Assembly (NCBI RefSeq): GCF_022394535.1
Contig: NZ_CP089414.1
Span: 2,790,001-2,854,000 of the forward strand
DNA: 64,000 nucleotides
Direction: 5' to 3'
From: Dyella terrae
GTDB lineage: Bacteria; Pseudomonadota; Gammaproteobacteria; Xanthomonadales; Rhodanobacteraceae
The translations under genes were made by a program, and so were the position numbers. Position 1 is the stretch's first letter, and the number at the start of each line of letters is the position of its first letter. The notes under the pieces are model-generated. The model saw only the letters and a program-made list of their open reading frames with translations, was not told the DNA's origin and ran no database searches. Positions 34,627 to 44,094 of the stretch are shown here, in pieces.

Positions 34627-35799
34627 ATGAACAGCCCCGCTCCCCTCCCCGTCATCCGCCTCAAAACCGACCGCACGTCCGGCCACCCCTGGGTGTGGTC
34701 TGCCCAGGTGCACAAGCCTGAAACCCGCGTGCCGCCCGGCAGCGTGGTCGATGTGGAGGACGCCAAGGGCCGCTTCGTAGGCCGGGGTTTCTGGAACGGC
34801 CACGCGCGCATTGCGCTGCGCCTGCTGACCAGCGACCCGACCGAAGCCGTCGACGCCGAGTGGATCGATGCGCGCATCGACCGCGCGGTCAACCTGCGCA
34901 AGGAGCTGTTGGAACTCGACCGCGTCAGCGATGCATGGCGCGTGGTGCACAGCGAGGGCGACGGCCTTTCCGGCCTGGTGGTCGACCGCTATGCCGACAT
35001 CCTGGTGATCGAATACTTCGCCGCCGGCATGTGGCGCTTCCGCGAAGCCATCCACGCCGCGCTGCTGCGCCACTTTCCGGGTGCGCGCCTGTACTGGTTC
35101 GCCGAGAGCCACGTGCAGAAGCAAGAGTCCTTCGACTGCCGCTCGCCCGAAGCGCCTGCACCGGCGGAGGTACACGAGCACGGCCTGCGCTTCCACGCGG
35201 CGCCGGGCTACGGCCACAAGACCGGCTTCTTCGCCGACCAGCGCGAGAACCGCCATCACTTCGCGCGTCTCGCCAAGGGTCGCCGCGTGCTCGACCTGTG
35301 CTGCAACGCCGGTGGTTTCGCCGTGCATGCGCTGGCGGCGGGCGCACAGTCGGCCACGGGCATAGACATGGATCCGGGCATCCTGGAGATCGCGCGCGCC
35401 AATGCCGAGGCCAATGATGTGCCCGCCGTGTTCGAGGCCGCCGACATCTTCGACTGGCTGCGCGCTGCCATCGCGCGCGGCGAGCAGTACGACGCGGTGA
35501 TCCTCGATCCCGCCAAGCTCACCCGCGACCGCAGCAAAGTGATCGACGCGCTGAAGAAATACTTCGCCATGAACCGCCTCGCGCTGGACGTAATCCCGCC
35601 CGGCGGCCTGCTGCTGACCTGCTCGTGCACGGGTTTGGTGAGCGAAGCAGACTTCCTGGAGATGCTGCGTCGCGTGGCACTCAATGCGGGTCGCGAGATT
35701 CAGGTACTGCACACGGCCGGCGCGGGCGCAGACCATCCGTTCCGCAGCGACGTGCCGGAAGGCCGCTATCTGAAGGCGGTGTTCTGCCGGGTCATGTAA
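34627..35799 (+). CDS. rlmI: Class I rRNA (cytosine-5)-methyltransferase, RlmI type
   Basis: The ATG at 34627 gives 390 residues (E. coli RlmI has 396); the frame is open far upstream, but that part does not fit. It has an N-terminal PUA domain (RTSGHPWVWSAQVHKPETRV, PGSVVDVEDAKGRFVGRGFW), a central RlmI-type domain (YGHKTGFFADQRENRHHFA) and the SAM domain (RRVLDLCCNAGGFAVHALAA). The catalytic-type block is TCSCTG, with DPAKLTRDR before it. It probably makes m5C1962 in 23S rRNA. The exact target is transferred from E. coli. Confidence 0.85.
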   Translation: MNSPAPLPVIRLKTDRTSGHPWVWSAQVHKPETRVPPGSVVDVEDAKGRFVGRGFWNGHARIALRLLTSDPTEAVDAEWIDARIDRAVNLRKELLELDRVSDAWRVVHSEGDGLSGLVVDRYADILVIEYFAAGMWRFREAIHAALLRHFPGARLYWFAESHVQKQESFDCRSPEAPAPAEVHEHGLRFHAAPGYGHKTGFFADQRENRHHFARLAKGRRVLDLCCNAGGFAVHALAAGAQSATGIDMDPGILEIARANAEANDVPAVFEAADIFDWLRAAIARGEQYDAVILDPAKLTRDRSKVIDALKKYFAMNRLALDVIPPGGLLLTCSCTGLVSEADFLEMLRRVALNAGREIQVLHTAGAGADHPFRSDVPEGRYLKAVFCRVM

Positions 35800-35811
35800 G
35801 GGAGAAGTGAC

Positions 35812-37014
35812 GTGCTCGATGTTGTTGATGTCATCCGCGATTACAACACCGGGCGCGATCCCGAACGGCTGCAGCGCAAGTACACCGCGATGCGGCACGA
35901 TCCCTTCACCTTCCTGCGCGGCACCTGCCACCTGTTCTATGCGCAGTTGCCACCGGCCAAGGCCTTCGACAAGGCACCGGCTACCTGGGTGTGCGGCGAC
36001 CTGCACCTGGAGAATATGGGCAGCTACAAGGGCGACAACCGGCTCGTCTATTTCGACCTCAACGATTTCGACGAAGCCGCGCTGGCCCCGTGCACGTGGG
36101 AGCTCATTCGCCTGCTCACCAGCGTGCACGTCGCCGCCGCCAGCCTGGACCTGAGCCGCGACCAGGCCAACCAGCTCTGCCATCGCTTTCTCGACTCGTA
36201 TACCAGTGCACTGCGACTGGGCAAGGCACGCTGGATCGAGCGCGATACCGCCGCCGGCATGGTTGGCGACCTGCTCGGTAGCCTGCGCGGCCGGCTGCGT
36301 CCACACTTTCTGGACGGCCGCACGGAGCGCAGGGGCAAACACCGCAAATTGCGTCTGGATGGCCGCCGCGCCCTGCCGGTGACCGACAAGCAGCGCGAGA
36401 AAGTCACTGCGCTCATCCAGAAAATCGGCGCCAAGGAATCCGATCCGGGCTTCTATACCGTGCTCGACGTGGCGCGCCGCATTGCCGGCACAGGCAGCCT
36501 TGGCGTGGACCGCTTCGCCATTCTTGTCGAGGGCAAGGGCTCGCCGGACGGCAACTACCTGCTGGACCTCAAGCAGGCGCTGCCCTCTTCCCTCGCGCCG
36601 CATCTGGACATCGCCCAACCCGACTGGGGCACGGAAGCTGAGCGCGTGGTTGCCGTGCAGCGGCGCATGCAGGCCATCTCGCCGGCTTTCCTGCGCGCCG
36701 TGAACATGGGACGCAAGTCGTACGTGTTGCGTGGTCTGCAGCCCACCGAGGATCGCGTCGCGCTCACCGACTGGCGCGGCAAGCTGGAACGCCTGGAGGG
36801 CGTGCTGGACGCCATGGGCAAGCTCTCGGCGTGGGCGCAACTGCGCAGCAGCGGTCGGCAGGGTTCCGCCACCGCCGACGAACTGATCGCCTTCGCCGAG
36901 AAGCGCCGCTGGGGCACGCAACTGCACGAACTGGCGCAGGACTGCACACGCCAGGTTCGCCGCGACTGGAAGGCTTACTGCAAGGCCTATGACAAAGGCG
37001 CGTTCCCGACCTGA
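35812..37014 (+). CDS. DUF2252 family protein
   Basis: The 400-residue protein starts at GTG 35812, preceded by GGGAGAAG. It has the kinase-like core typical of DUF2252: KYTAMRHDPFTFLRGTCHLF, then TWVCGDLHLENMG (equivalent to the HGDxHxxN catalytic loop of phosphotransferases) and VYFDLNDFDEA (metal-binding Asp). This suggests a phosphotransferase fold, but no substrate is known. It lies 12 bp after rlmI, so the two are probably one transcript. Confidence 0.87.
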   Translation: MLDVVDVIRDYNTGRDPERLQRKYTAMRHDPFTFLRGTCHLFYAQLPPAKAFDKAPATWVCGDLHLENMGSYKGDNRLVYFDLNDFDEAALAPCTWELIRLLTSVHVAAASLDLSRDQANQLCHRFLDSYTSALRLGKARWIERDTAAGMVGDLLGSLRGRLRPHFLDGRTERRGKHRKLRLDGRRALPVTDKQREKVTALIQKIGAKESDPGFYTVLDVARRIAGTGSLGVDRFAILVEGKGSPDGNYLLDLKQALPSSLAPHLDIAQPDWGTEAERVVAVQRRMQAISPAFLRAVNMGRKSYVLRGLQPTEDRVALTDWRGKLERLEGVLDAMGKLSAWAQLRSSGRQGSATADELIAFAEKRRWGTQLHELAQDCTRQVRRDWKAYCKAYDKGAFPT

Positions 37015-37083
37015 GGCACGCTCAGTCCAGGCTTCTGAGACGCCAACGCGTACACTGGCGACCTTGTGTCATCTGGAATCGTT

Positions 37084-38541
37084 ATGTCCTTTACCGAAAT
37101 CCTCCTGATCGTGCTTGTCGTCGCCGTGCTGGCCATGGTGGTGCTGCAGGTCATGAGCCTGCTGCGCGGACGTGAGGACGCCGGCCTCACCGCGCGCCTC
37201 GATGCGCTCAAGGACGACAACCGCCACCTGCGCGAAGCGCTGACACAGGAGCAACGGGCCGGTCGCGGCGAGATCACGCAATCGATCGGTCAGTCGCTCG
37301 GCCAGTTCCGCACGCTAGTGCAGGAACAACTGGGCGGCATGAGTACGCAGCAGCACGAACGCATCGGCCATTTCGGCCAGCGCCTGGACGTGCTTACCGA
37401 ACGCACCGACACCGGCCTGCAATCGCTGGCACAACGCCTTACCGAAGATGCACGCCGCAGCCGCGAAGAACTCATGCTGACGCTCAACCGCTTCGGCGAA
37501 CAGCAGCAGCAAGGTCTTGCCGCGCTTACCGCCGACAACGAAAAGCGCCTCAACGAAGTGCGCGCCACGCTGGAAACCAAGCTCAAGGCGATCCAGGACG
37601 ACAACGCCGCGAAGCTTGAACAGATGCGCGCCACCGTCGACGAAAAACTTCAGACCACACTGGAAACGCGCCTGGGCCAGTCGTTCGCGCTGGTGTCCGA
37701 GCGCCTCGAACAGGTGCAGCGCGGCCTCGGCGAAATGCAGAACCTCGCCGCCGGCGTAGGCGACCTCAAGCGCGTGCTGACCAACGTGAAGACGCGTGGC
37801 ATCCTCGGCGAGGTGCAGTTGGCCGCATTGCTGGAACAACTACTCACCACCGATCAGTACGACGCGAACGTAGTGACCATTCCCGGCAGCAATGATCGCG
37901 TGGAATTCGCCGTGCGCATGCCCGGCGCCGGCGAAAACGCGCAGCTTTACTTGCCCATCGATGCGAAATTCCCGATAGAGGACTACCAGCGCCTGCTCGA
38001 CGCGCAGGAAGCCGCCGATGCCGACGCCGCCGCACTCGCCGGTCGCGCACTGGAAGTGCGCGTGCGCGAAGAAGCCAAGCGCATCCGCGGCAAATACGTG
38101 GCGCCGCCGCATACCACTGACTTCGCTGTGCTATTCCTGCCCACCGAAGGCCTGTACGCCGAAGTGATCCGTCGCCCCGGTTTGTTCGAAAGCCTGCAGC
38201 GTGACCACCACGTCACCATCGCCGGCCCCACCACCCTCACCGCCTTGCTCAACAGCTTGCAGATGGGTTTCCGCACGCTCGCCATCGCCAAGCGCAGCAG
38301 CGAGGTGTGGACTCTGCTCGGCGCAGTGAAGACTGAATTCGGCAAGTTCGGCACCGTGCTGGAAAAGACCCGCAAGAAACTCAACGAAGCCAGCAACGTG
38401 ATCGAACAGGCCAGCGTGCGCACGCGCGCCATCGAACGCAAACTGCGCGGCGTGGAAACCTTGCCGGGCGAAGAAGTCCAGCAGTTACTCGGCGACACGC
38501 CAGCTATTGAAGACAGCGCGGACGACGACGTCGAGGTCTAA
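37084..38541 (+). CDS. rmuC: DNA recombination protein RmuC
   Basis: The ATG at 37084 gives 485 residues with an N-terminal membrane helix (ILLIVLVVAVLAMVVLQVM). A long coiled coil of about 200 residues follows, rich in Gln, Glu and Arg, then the conserved RmuC nuclease-like domain: NVKTRGILGEVQLAALLEQL, then AQLYLPIDAKFPIEDYQRLL with the PD-(D/E)xK-like core, and GLFESLQRDHHVTIAGPTTL. RmuC limits DNA inversions and short-repeat recombination in E. coli. It is convergent with the Ser/Ala-rich protein gene after 4 bp. Confidence 0.95.
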   Translation: MSFTEILLIVLVVAVLAMVVLQVMSLLRGREDAGLTARLDALKDDNRHLREALTQEQRAGRGEITQSIGQSLGQFRTLVQEQLGGMSTQQHERIGHFGQRLDVLTERTDTGLQSLAQRLTEDARRSREELMLTLNRFGEQQQQGLAALTADNEKRLNEVRATLETKLKAIQDDNAAKLEQMRATVDEKLQTTLETRLGQSFALVSERLEQVQRGLGEMQNLAAGVGDLKRVLTNVKTRGILGEVQLAALLEQLLTTDQYDANVVTIPGSNDRVEFAVRMPGAGENAQLYLPIDAKFPIEDYQRLLDAQEAADADAAALAGRALEVRVREEAKRIRGKYVAPPHTTDFAVLFLPTEGLYAEVIRRPGLFESLQRDHHVTIAGPTTLTALLNSLQMGFRTLAIAKRSSEVWTLLGAVKTEFGKFGTVLEKTRKKLNEASNVIEQASVRTRAIERKLRGVETLPGEEVQQLLGDTPAIEDSADDDVEV

Positions 38542-38544
38542 GCG

Positions 38545-39018
38545 TCAGGCCGAGGCGCTGACCAATGAACCGCCGCTGCTGCCGCCTTCGGCCAGCAGGG
38601 CGGTGGCGAGCGCGGTGACGGCAGATGCGAGCTGGCCGTTGGTGGTGGTGACGGCGGACTGCAAGGCGGATATCTCGGCCATGCTCCCCGCATCCGTCGC
38701 TCCCTTGTTCCGCTGATTGGCGGCGCGCAGTGCCTGCTCTTCCTGCGCAAGCATCTTCTGCAACTGCGCAATCTCGCGCTGCAGTGCCTGCACCGTCGGG
38801 CTTGCGGCGCTGCTGCTGCCCGAATCCGCAGACGCGCCGGCGGCGGCACCCGCGCCCTTCACGGCCACGGTCGTCTTGCCCGATGCCGATGCATCCGTTG
38901 CCGTCGATGCAGCGGCCGAGGAACCGCTGATGGTCACCGGGAGGGTGGAGGTGTCCAGATGGATGCCGATGCTCACGTGCGAATCCTTTTGTACGTTTAC
39001 CGTGCCATCGACCGGCAT
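38545..39018 (-). CDS. Ser/Ala-rich protein with a short coiled coil (FlxA-like?)
   Basis: The ATG at 39018 gives 157 residues: MPVDGTVNVQKDSHVSIGIH, then a stretch dominated by Ser, Ala and Gly, then a clear heptad region (SPTVQALQREIAQLQKMLAQ, then EEQALRAANQRN) and a second Ser/Gly-rich end. The coiled coil with flanking low complexity resembles FlxA-like proteins, but the match is weak. The longer upstream frame runs through the divergent gene on the other strand and is not real. The function is unknown. Confidence 0.55.
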   Translation of the reverse strand: MPVDGTVNVQKDSHVSIGIHLDTSTLPVTISGSSAAASTATDASASGKTTVAVKGAGAAAGASADSGSSSAASPTVQALQREIAQLQKMLAQEEQALRAANQRNKGATDAGSMAEISALQSAVTTTNGQLASAVTALATALLAEGGSSGGSLVSASA

Positions 39019-39123
39019 CGAAAAAACTTGAGCCCGACAAGCGCTGGGGGGGCTAACCCCTTTTGGCTGCCTCCGTCGTTCCACTGTATGCATCGGCCAT
39101 CGATGCCTGCCGGAGTTGTTGCC

Positions 39124-39936
39124 ATGAACACCCTTGGGAAAGCGGTTCTCGCTCTCGCCACGCTCGCGGCCAGCGCGCAGGCGAGCGCCGTCGGGCGACT
39201 GGTGGACCTGACCGTCTACGACCGCACCACGCAGCAGGAGCTGCCGGTCTATCGCCATGACGGCCGCTACTACGTCGCCGGGCAACCCGGGCATCGCTAT
39301 CAGATCCAGCTCCGCAGCCAGGAAGACTCCCGTGCGCTCGGCGTGCTGTCGGTCGACGGCGTGAACGTGGTGTCGGGCGACACCGCGGACTGGTCGCAAA
39401 GCGGCTACGTATTGCAGCCTTATGACGCCACCGATATCCAGGGCTGGCGCAAGAGCCTGTCCGAAGTGGCTGACTTCGTGTTCGCCGACGCCTCGCGGAG
39501 TTACGCCGCGCGCACCGGGCGTCCGGAGAACGTGGGTGTGATCGGCATGGCCGTATTCCTGCCGCGGCGGATGATCCGGCCCATGCCCATGCCCATGCCT
39601 GCGCCGATGAGCGCGCCGCAGGAGTCGATGACCAGCCGCCGGATGGCGGCGCCACCACCAGCACCAACGGCACCGATCGCTGAAAGTGCGATAGCCCCAT
39701 CTCCCGCCAAAGCACTTCCCGGTGGTCCGCTGGGCACGGGACACGGTGCGCGGGAAACCTCGGAGGTGACCTATACGGATTTCGAACGCGCTTCATCCAC
39801 GCCCAACGAGGTGATCACGGTGTACTACGACACGCGCGAACGGCTGATCGCCCAGGGGGTGATACCTGGCGACACCCCACCGGAACGGACACGCCCCGAC
39901 CCGTTCCCCGGGCATTTTGTTCCCGACCCGCGTTGA
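39124..39936 (+). CDS. Exported protein with proline-rich linker, unknown
   Basis: The ATG at 39124 gives 270 residues with a signal peptide (NTLGKAVLALATLAASAQAS). Residues about 22-130 look like a beta-rich domain (LVDLTVYDRTTQQELPVYRH, YQIQLRSQEDSRALGVLSVD). A Pro/Met-rich repeat (MPMPMPAPMSAP) and a Pro/Ala linker lead to a C-terminal block (EVTYTDFERASSTPNEVITV, then YYDTRERLIAQGV). It is conserved in look with uncharacterised exported proteins of Xanthomonadales. It probably acts in the periplasm or on the surface. Confidence 0.7.
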   Translation: MNTLGKAVLALATLAASAQASAVGRLVDLTVYDRTTQQELPVYRHDGRYYVAGQPGHRYQIQLRSQEDSRALGVLSVDGVNVVSGDTADWSQSGYVLQPYDATDIQGWRKSLSEVADFVFADASRSYAARTGRPENVGVIGMAVFLPRRMIRPMPMPMPAPMSAPQESMTSRRMAAPPPAPTAPIAESAIAPSPAKALPGGPLGTGHGARETSEVTYTDFERASSTPNEVITVYYDTRERLIAQGVIPGDTPPERTRPDPFPGHFVPDPR

Positions 39937-40015
39937 CATCGAAGCAACCTGCGTTCAACTCGCGGCCAGCCAAAACGTGACACCATCCGGCTCGTCACCG
40001 CGGATCTGTCACGCC

Positions 40016-40879
40016 ATGCTGGAAGAACTGCACACCATCGTCTGCGAAGCCGAACAGGACCGCTCACTGGAGCGGCCTGAGCAATTGCGCGAACGCATCC
40101 ACGTCATGGACCGGCTGGAAGACGTGCTGCTGTACGAGCCCGTCAGTGTTTCGCCAACGTGCAAGGCGACGATGGATGCGCTTCGCCACCGCGCACAGGC
40201 GCGGCATGCCGCGCTCGCCGATATCCAGCGACACCTGTGTGACGCCGTCCGGCACGCCATCGTGCATGGTGCCGGCGTGCATGCACTAAGCGGATGGCTG
40301 CATCGCGACGACCTGCGCGAACCATGGGGCTACGATCATCTCGACGCGTTGATTGGCGATGTGCTGTCGCTCGAAGAGCCGAGCTCCCCCATCGCATCGC
40401 TCGAGAACGACATGGTGTTCTACCAGCCGACGCCGGTGCGCCATGTGCTCGACATGATCCACCGTACGCGGCTGGGCGGCGACGACGTGGTGGTCGATCT
40501 GGGCTCCGGCATGGGCCATGTGCCGCTGCTGGTGTCGATCTGCACCGAAGCGTATGCCTGCGGCGTCGAGCGCGAGAACGCCTATGTGGAAAGCGCGCGC
40601 CGTGCAGCGGAAACCCTGCGGGTCGATCGCGCCACGTTCATCGCGCAGGACGCGCGCGATGCGGATGTATCGCGCGGCACGGTGTTTTACCTCTATACGC
40701 CGTTCACCGGCGGCATGCTGCGGCACATGCTCGACCGCCTCCACGACGAAGCCCGGCAGCGCAGTTTCCGCGTGGTCACGCTCGGCCCCTGCACACCTGC
40801 CGTCGCAGGCGAACCGTGGCTGCAGGCCGCCAGCGAACCCAACGCGGACCGCATCACCGTGTTCCGCTCCGTCGCTTGA
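40016..40879 (+). CDS. SAM-dependent methyltransferase-like protein
   Basis: The ATG at 40016 gives 287 residues; a TTG at 39917 would add 33 residues and overlap the previous gene, and no ribosome site is visible for either. The first half is helical (ERPEQLRERIHVMDRLEDVL). The second half is a Rossmann methyltransferase: DDVVVDLGSGMGHVPLLVSI (motif I), CGVERENAYVESARRAAETL (motif II with the acidic ribose-binding residue) and FYLYTPFTGGMLRHML in place of the usual DPPY-like motif. The substrate is unknown. Confidence 0.75.
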   Translation: MLEELHTIVCEAEQDRSLERPEQLRERIHVMDRLEDVLLYEPVSVSPTCKATMDALRHRAQARHAALADIQRHLCDAVRHAIVHGAGVHALSGWLHRDDLREPWGYDHLDALIGDVLSLEEPSSPIASLENDMVFYQPTPVRHVLDMIHRTRLGGDDVVVDLGSGMGHVPLLVSICTEAYACGVERENAYVESARRAAETLRVDRATFIAQDARDADVSRGTVFYLYTPFTGGMLRHMLDRLHDEARQRSFRVVTLGPCTPAVAGEPWLQAASEPNADRITVFRSVA

Positions 40880-40891
40880 TCGGCAGGTAGC

Positions 40892-41748
40892 TCAGGCGCC
40901 GCCGAGCGGTGTAACCAGTTGCAGCCGTGCGTCGCCCGCGCCCACATCGCCTTCGGACATGGCATCCGGCGACTCGCTGGCCAACGCCTTGCCGATCCAC
41001 GGTGGCGTCTGGCGCGGCCCTGGAATATAGGCCTCCCATTCGCCATAAGGATGCTTCTGCTGCGGCGCGCCCCATGCCCGCAAATTGAAATTCACCGGTA
41101 CGCGCACGACCCAGTAGGGGTTGTCCTTGTCGGCACCACTTGACGGGGTGTTGAAGGTCCAGCCTCGTGCGGCTTGCAGGGAGGCATCGGTCAGCCACTT
41201 GCGGTAGCGCGCCATGGACGCGTCCCGGTCGTACTGGTCGAGGTTCACCTGCTCGGCAATGGCCTCTTGCACGGCACCATCGCGCCCGACCCGCAGCACC
41301 AGGTACACCGTACCGCTGACACGCGCATTGATGGCGGCCTGCGGATAGAGCGGGCGGGAACGGTGGAGGAAACCTGATCGCTGCGCGCGCCCGGTTCACC
41401 GAACGAAGAACCTTCCACGGCCACCTTGAACTGGCCGTCCCCCAAGGGCTTAGCCACCACGCGCAGACTCATCTTGGTCTTCAGCACGTCCGTGATCGGT
41501 CCGGAGAGCTTGAACTCCCAGGACGAGACCGTCTTGCCGATTACCTCGACCACCACCGGGGGCAGCTTCTCGGGCTCGTCCAGGGCATAACCATGGAGTG
41601 ATCCGTTGGGATTCACCTCGACGGTGCCCGTGACCAGCATGCCGACCTCGGCCGTCTTACGGACCTGACTGGCCGTCGCTGCATCAGTGACGCCCACCGC
41701 ACCAGCAAGCAGCCAGCCACACAGCCAGACAACATATATGCGCTTCAT
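40892..41748 (-). pseudogene. Exported TonB C-terminal-domain protein, broken by a single-base deletion
   Basis: From the ATG at 41748 the frame starts with a signal peptide (KRIYVVWLCGWLLAGAVG) and a beta-rich domain, then derails in a G/C-rich run at about 41351-41358. Restoring one base there gives PLYPQAAINARVSGTVYLVL, the start of a TonB C-terminal domain that continues to 40892 in the other frame (DGAVQEAIAEQVNLDQYDRD, WTFNTPSSGADKDNPYWVV). The joined protein would have about 285 residues. It lacks the usual N-terminal TonB anchor, so it may be a periplasmic TonB-domain protein, not a full energy transducer. A sequencing error in the GGGCGGG run is likely. Confidence 0.75.
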
Positions 41749-41932
41749 AACCCCTCCTTGGTTTGGCGTGGAAGCAGTCTAGCCCGCCCACGACCCGGAC
41801 ATAAGGGAGCCCGGGATATTCCCTGAGCATCACAACCCACTGATCCCATTGGTTGCACGCCCCCATGCGGGGCCAAATCTTGACGAGGGCGTTACACTGA
41901 CAGGTCTGTAAGGCGTATCCGAAGGAACCCGC

Positions 41933-42535
41933 ATGAGCGAGCGTCACGAACCGACCGAAGTCACCCGCGAACAGGCCGAGGAGGCCGTGCGCGTCCTGCT
42001 GCGCTGGTCGGGCGAAGACCCCAGCCGGGAAGGCCTGCTCGACACGCCCAAGCGCGTGGTGAAGGCCTATAAGGACTGGTTCTCCGGTTACACCACCGAC
42101 CCGGGTGAGTATCTGCGCCGTACCTTCGAGGAAGTGGCCGGTTACGACGAAATGGTCGTGCTGCGCGACATCGAGTTCGAAAGCCACTGCGAGCACCACA
42201 TGGCGCCGATCATCGGCCGCGCGCACGTCGGCTACCTGCCGACCAACCGTGTGGTGGGCATCAGCAAGCTGGCCCGCGTGGTGGACGCTTATGCGCGCCG
42301 CTTCCAGGTACAGGAAAAGCTGACCGCGCAGATCGCGCAGTGCATTCAGGACAACCTGCACCCGGCCGGCGTGGCGGTGGTGATCGATGCCAGCCACGAA
42401 TGCATGACCACGCGTGGCGTGCACAAGCGCGGCGTGTCGATGATCACCAGCCAGATGCTGGGCGCGTTCCGCGATGACGCGCGCACGCGCTCGGAGTTTC
42501 TGCAGTTCATCGGCATCCACGGCGCGGGCCGTTGA
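41933..42535 (+). CDS. folE: GTP cyclohydrolase I
   Basis: The 200-residue protein has the expected length. Zinc ligands are visible as Cys86 and His89 in [20 protein letters not shown] and Cys157 in [20 protein letters not shown], which also contains substrate-binding residues. It makes dihydroneopterin triphosphate from GTP, the first step of folate and pterin synthesis. GGAAC precedes the ATG. Its TGA overlaps the ATG of the next gene, tying it to the SMC-complex genes, an unexpected pairing that may only reflect shared expression. Confidence 0.96.
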   Translation: MSERHEPTEVTREQAEEAVRVLLRWSGEDPSREGLLDTPKRVVKAYKDWFSGYTTDPGEYLRRTFEEVAGYDEMVVLRDIEFESHCEHHMAPIIGRAHVGYLPTNRVVGISKLARVVDAYARRFQVQEKLTAQIAQCIQDNLHPAGVAVVIDASHECMTTRGVHKRGVSMITSQMLGAFRDDARTRSEFLQFIGIHGAGR

Positions 42536-43836
42536 TGCAGGGACTGGAAGGTACCGACGCCGACGAGCGTCTGCAGGACGTACTACGTGAAGGCATCACC
42601 GCCGAGGATCTCCCGGCGGTGTTTCCGTTGTTGCGCGGCCGCTCGCTGCTGCGCGCCTTCAGTGCGCTATTCCATGGCAGCGAAACCCAGGTCGTGCTGC
42701 GCCTGCTGGTGTTGCGCACGCTGGGCGCACGCGCGCATGCGCCGGAATGGACACCTGCGGAAATCCGCGACCAACTCGCCTTTGTCGAGCCGGTGAAGCT
42801 GGAAACCGTGGTGCAGCGCCTGAAGGAACACGAGCTGCTCACCTGGGACAACGAGACGCTGCGCTATCGCGTGAGCCCGTTGGGCCGCAAGGCGCTGGCC
42901 GCCGTGTCCACGCTGCTGGAATTCGAGCGCGACGACGAGGATGGCCTGGGCTATATCACCGCGCAGCTTGCCGCGGGCCAGGCGGTGGGACGCATTTCCG
43001 CCGATGAGCTCGGGCACTTGCTGTCGCGCCTGTCGGAGCTGAAGGAAGATTTCGACCGCGCCGTGCTATCCGGCTCCGAGCACCGCATCCGACGCGCCGC
43101 CCAACGGCTCGATGCGGTGTGGACGTGGGTGGAGAAAGGCACGGAAGTGGTCAGCGCCATCGCCGACAGCGAGGACATCGATCCGGCCACGCATCGGCTC
43201 GCGCAGGCCGTGGGTCGCGCGCAGAGCTCGCTGCTGCGACAGGCTGGCGTGTTCCAGCGCGAGCTCAACAAGATCGACCAGCATCGCGTGCATCTGGGGC
43301 GTACGGGCCTGTCGTCGTCCGACCTCGTCGCGTGGCTGCGCTCGCTCACACCGGACGCGCTGGCCCAACATGCGGACGAAGCGGCGCAGTTGCCTGTGCA
43401 GCCGCCCTTTCTGCTGGATCAGATTGCACTGGATGTGGCCGAGTACGAATTGCTGGAGCGCGAGCGTGCTGCTGCTGAAAACACCGCACTGCCGGATGCC
43501 GAAAGCAACCCGACCACCCATGACCTACCCATCGATGAAGAAGATCTCTCGCCGCTGCTGACATGGCACAGCGAGCTGGCCGCATTGGTCCAACCGATGG
43601 AACTCAGCGATGCGTTGCGCGGCGACGATTACGCGTTGAGCGCGTACCGACTCTCGCTGCTCGGGCTCGTCGGTGATCCGGAATCCTCGGCGCTGCAAGG
43701 CCCTACCGCCGATCTCGCGCGCCTACCGTTGAAGCTGGAAATCGAACCACGCCTGATCGATCCAGGCCTGGCGTCGATCGCGCTGGTAAGCGCGGGACGC
43801 CTGCACCCAAGGAGCCTGCCCGATGCTTCCACGTAA
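42535..43836 (+). CDS. Kleisin-like subunit of an SMC complex (MksF/JetA-like), tentative
   Basis: The ATG at 42535 overlaps the folE stop (TGATG); 433 residues. An N-terminal winged-helix-like part is visible at about 60-125 (TPAEIRDQLAFVEPVKLETV, then VQRLKEHELLTW, then YRVSPLGRKAL). A long helical middle part with few prolines follows (LLSRLSELKEDFDRAVLSGS, RAQSSLLRQAGVFQRELNKI), then a wordy acidic linker and a short C-terminal domain. This build and the place ahead of a KITE-like and an SMC-like gene point to a MukF/MksF-type kleisin. I infer this from architecture and order; no single motif proves it. Confidence 0.65.
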   Translation: MQGLEGTDADERLQDVLREGITAEDLPAVFPLLRGRSLLRAFSALFHGSETQVVLRLLVLRTLGARAHAPEWTPAEIRDQLAFVEPVKLETVVQRLKEHELLTWDNETLRYRVSPLGRKALAAVSTLLEFERDDEDGLGYITAQLAAGQAVGRISADELGHLLSRLSELKEDFDRAVLSGSEHRIRRAAQRLDAVWTWVEKGTEVVSAIADSEDIDPATHRLAQAVGRAQSSLLRQAGVFQRELNKIDQHRVHLGRTGLSSSDLVAWLRSLTPDALAQHADEAAQLPVQPPFLLDQIALDVAEYELLERERAAAENTALPDAESNPTTHDLPIDEEDLSPLLTWHSELAALVQPMELSDALRGDDYALSAYRLSLLGLVGDPESSALQGPTADLARLPLKLEIEPRLIDPGLASIALVSAGRLHPRSLPDAST

Positions 43837-43842
43837 CCCGCG

Positions 43843-43941
43843 TTGTCCACCAGTGGCCGCCAGAGTGGGAGGTGCGGCACCGCGCCTGACTGGTGGTCAG
43901 GTCAAGCCGCGCGTCACGCTCTGGCGGCCACTGGTGGACAA
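43843..43941. repeat. Long inverted repeat inside the SMC operon
   Basis: The arms 43843-43865 and 43919-43941 are perfectly complementary over 23 bp. Between them a second stem-loop is centred on CCTGAC-TGGTG-GTCAGG (43885-43901), flanked by a GCGGC/GCCGC pair (43874-43878 with 43906-43910). It starts seven bases after the kleisin-like stop and about 150 bases before the next start. In RNA it would be a very stable hairpin between the first and second gene. No T-run follows, so it is not a standard terminator. Confidence 0.85.
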
Positions 43942-44094
43942 CCCTTCGGGCCGGGGCTGCTTGCACGCAGGCCTGCGTCATCACTCAGTCGTGTATCGAC
44001 ATACACTCCTTCGCTCTTCCTTGACCCGCGCGCAAGCAGCTCCCGGCGCGGGTCACGTGGAAGCGTCGGGCAGGCTCTAAGGAAAAAACCACTG

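Noticed and set aside
34369..36927. 852-codon open frame on the minus strand
   Set aside because: It lies wholly opposite rlmI and DUF2252, which have clear family motifs; the composition is that of a mirror frame in GC-rich DNA.
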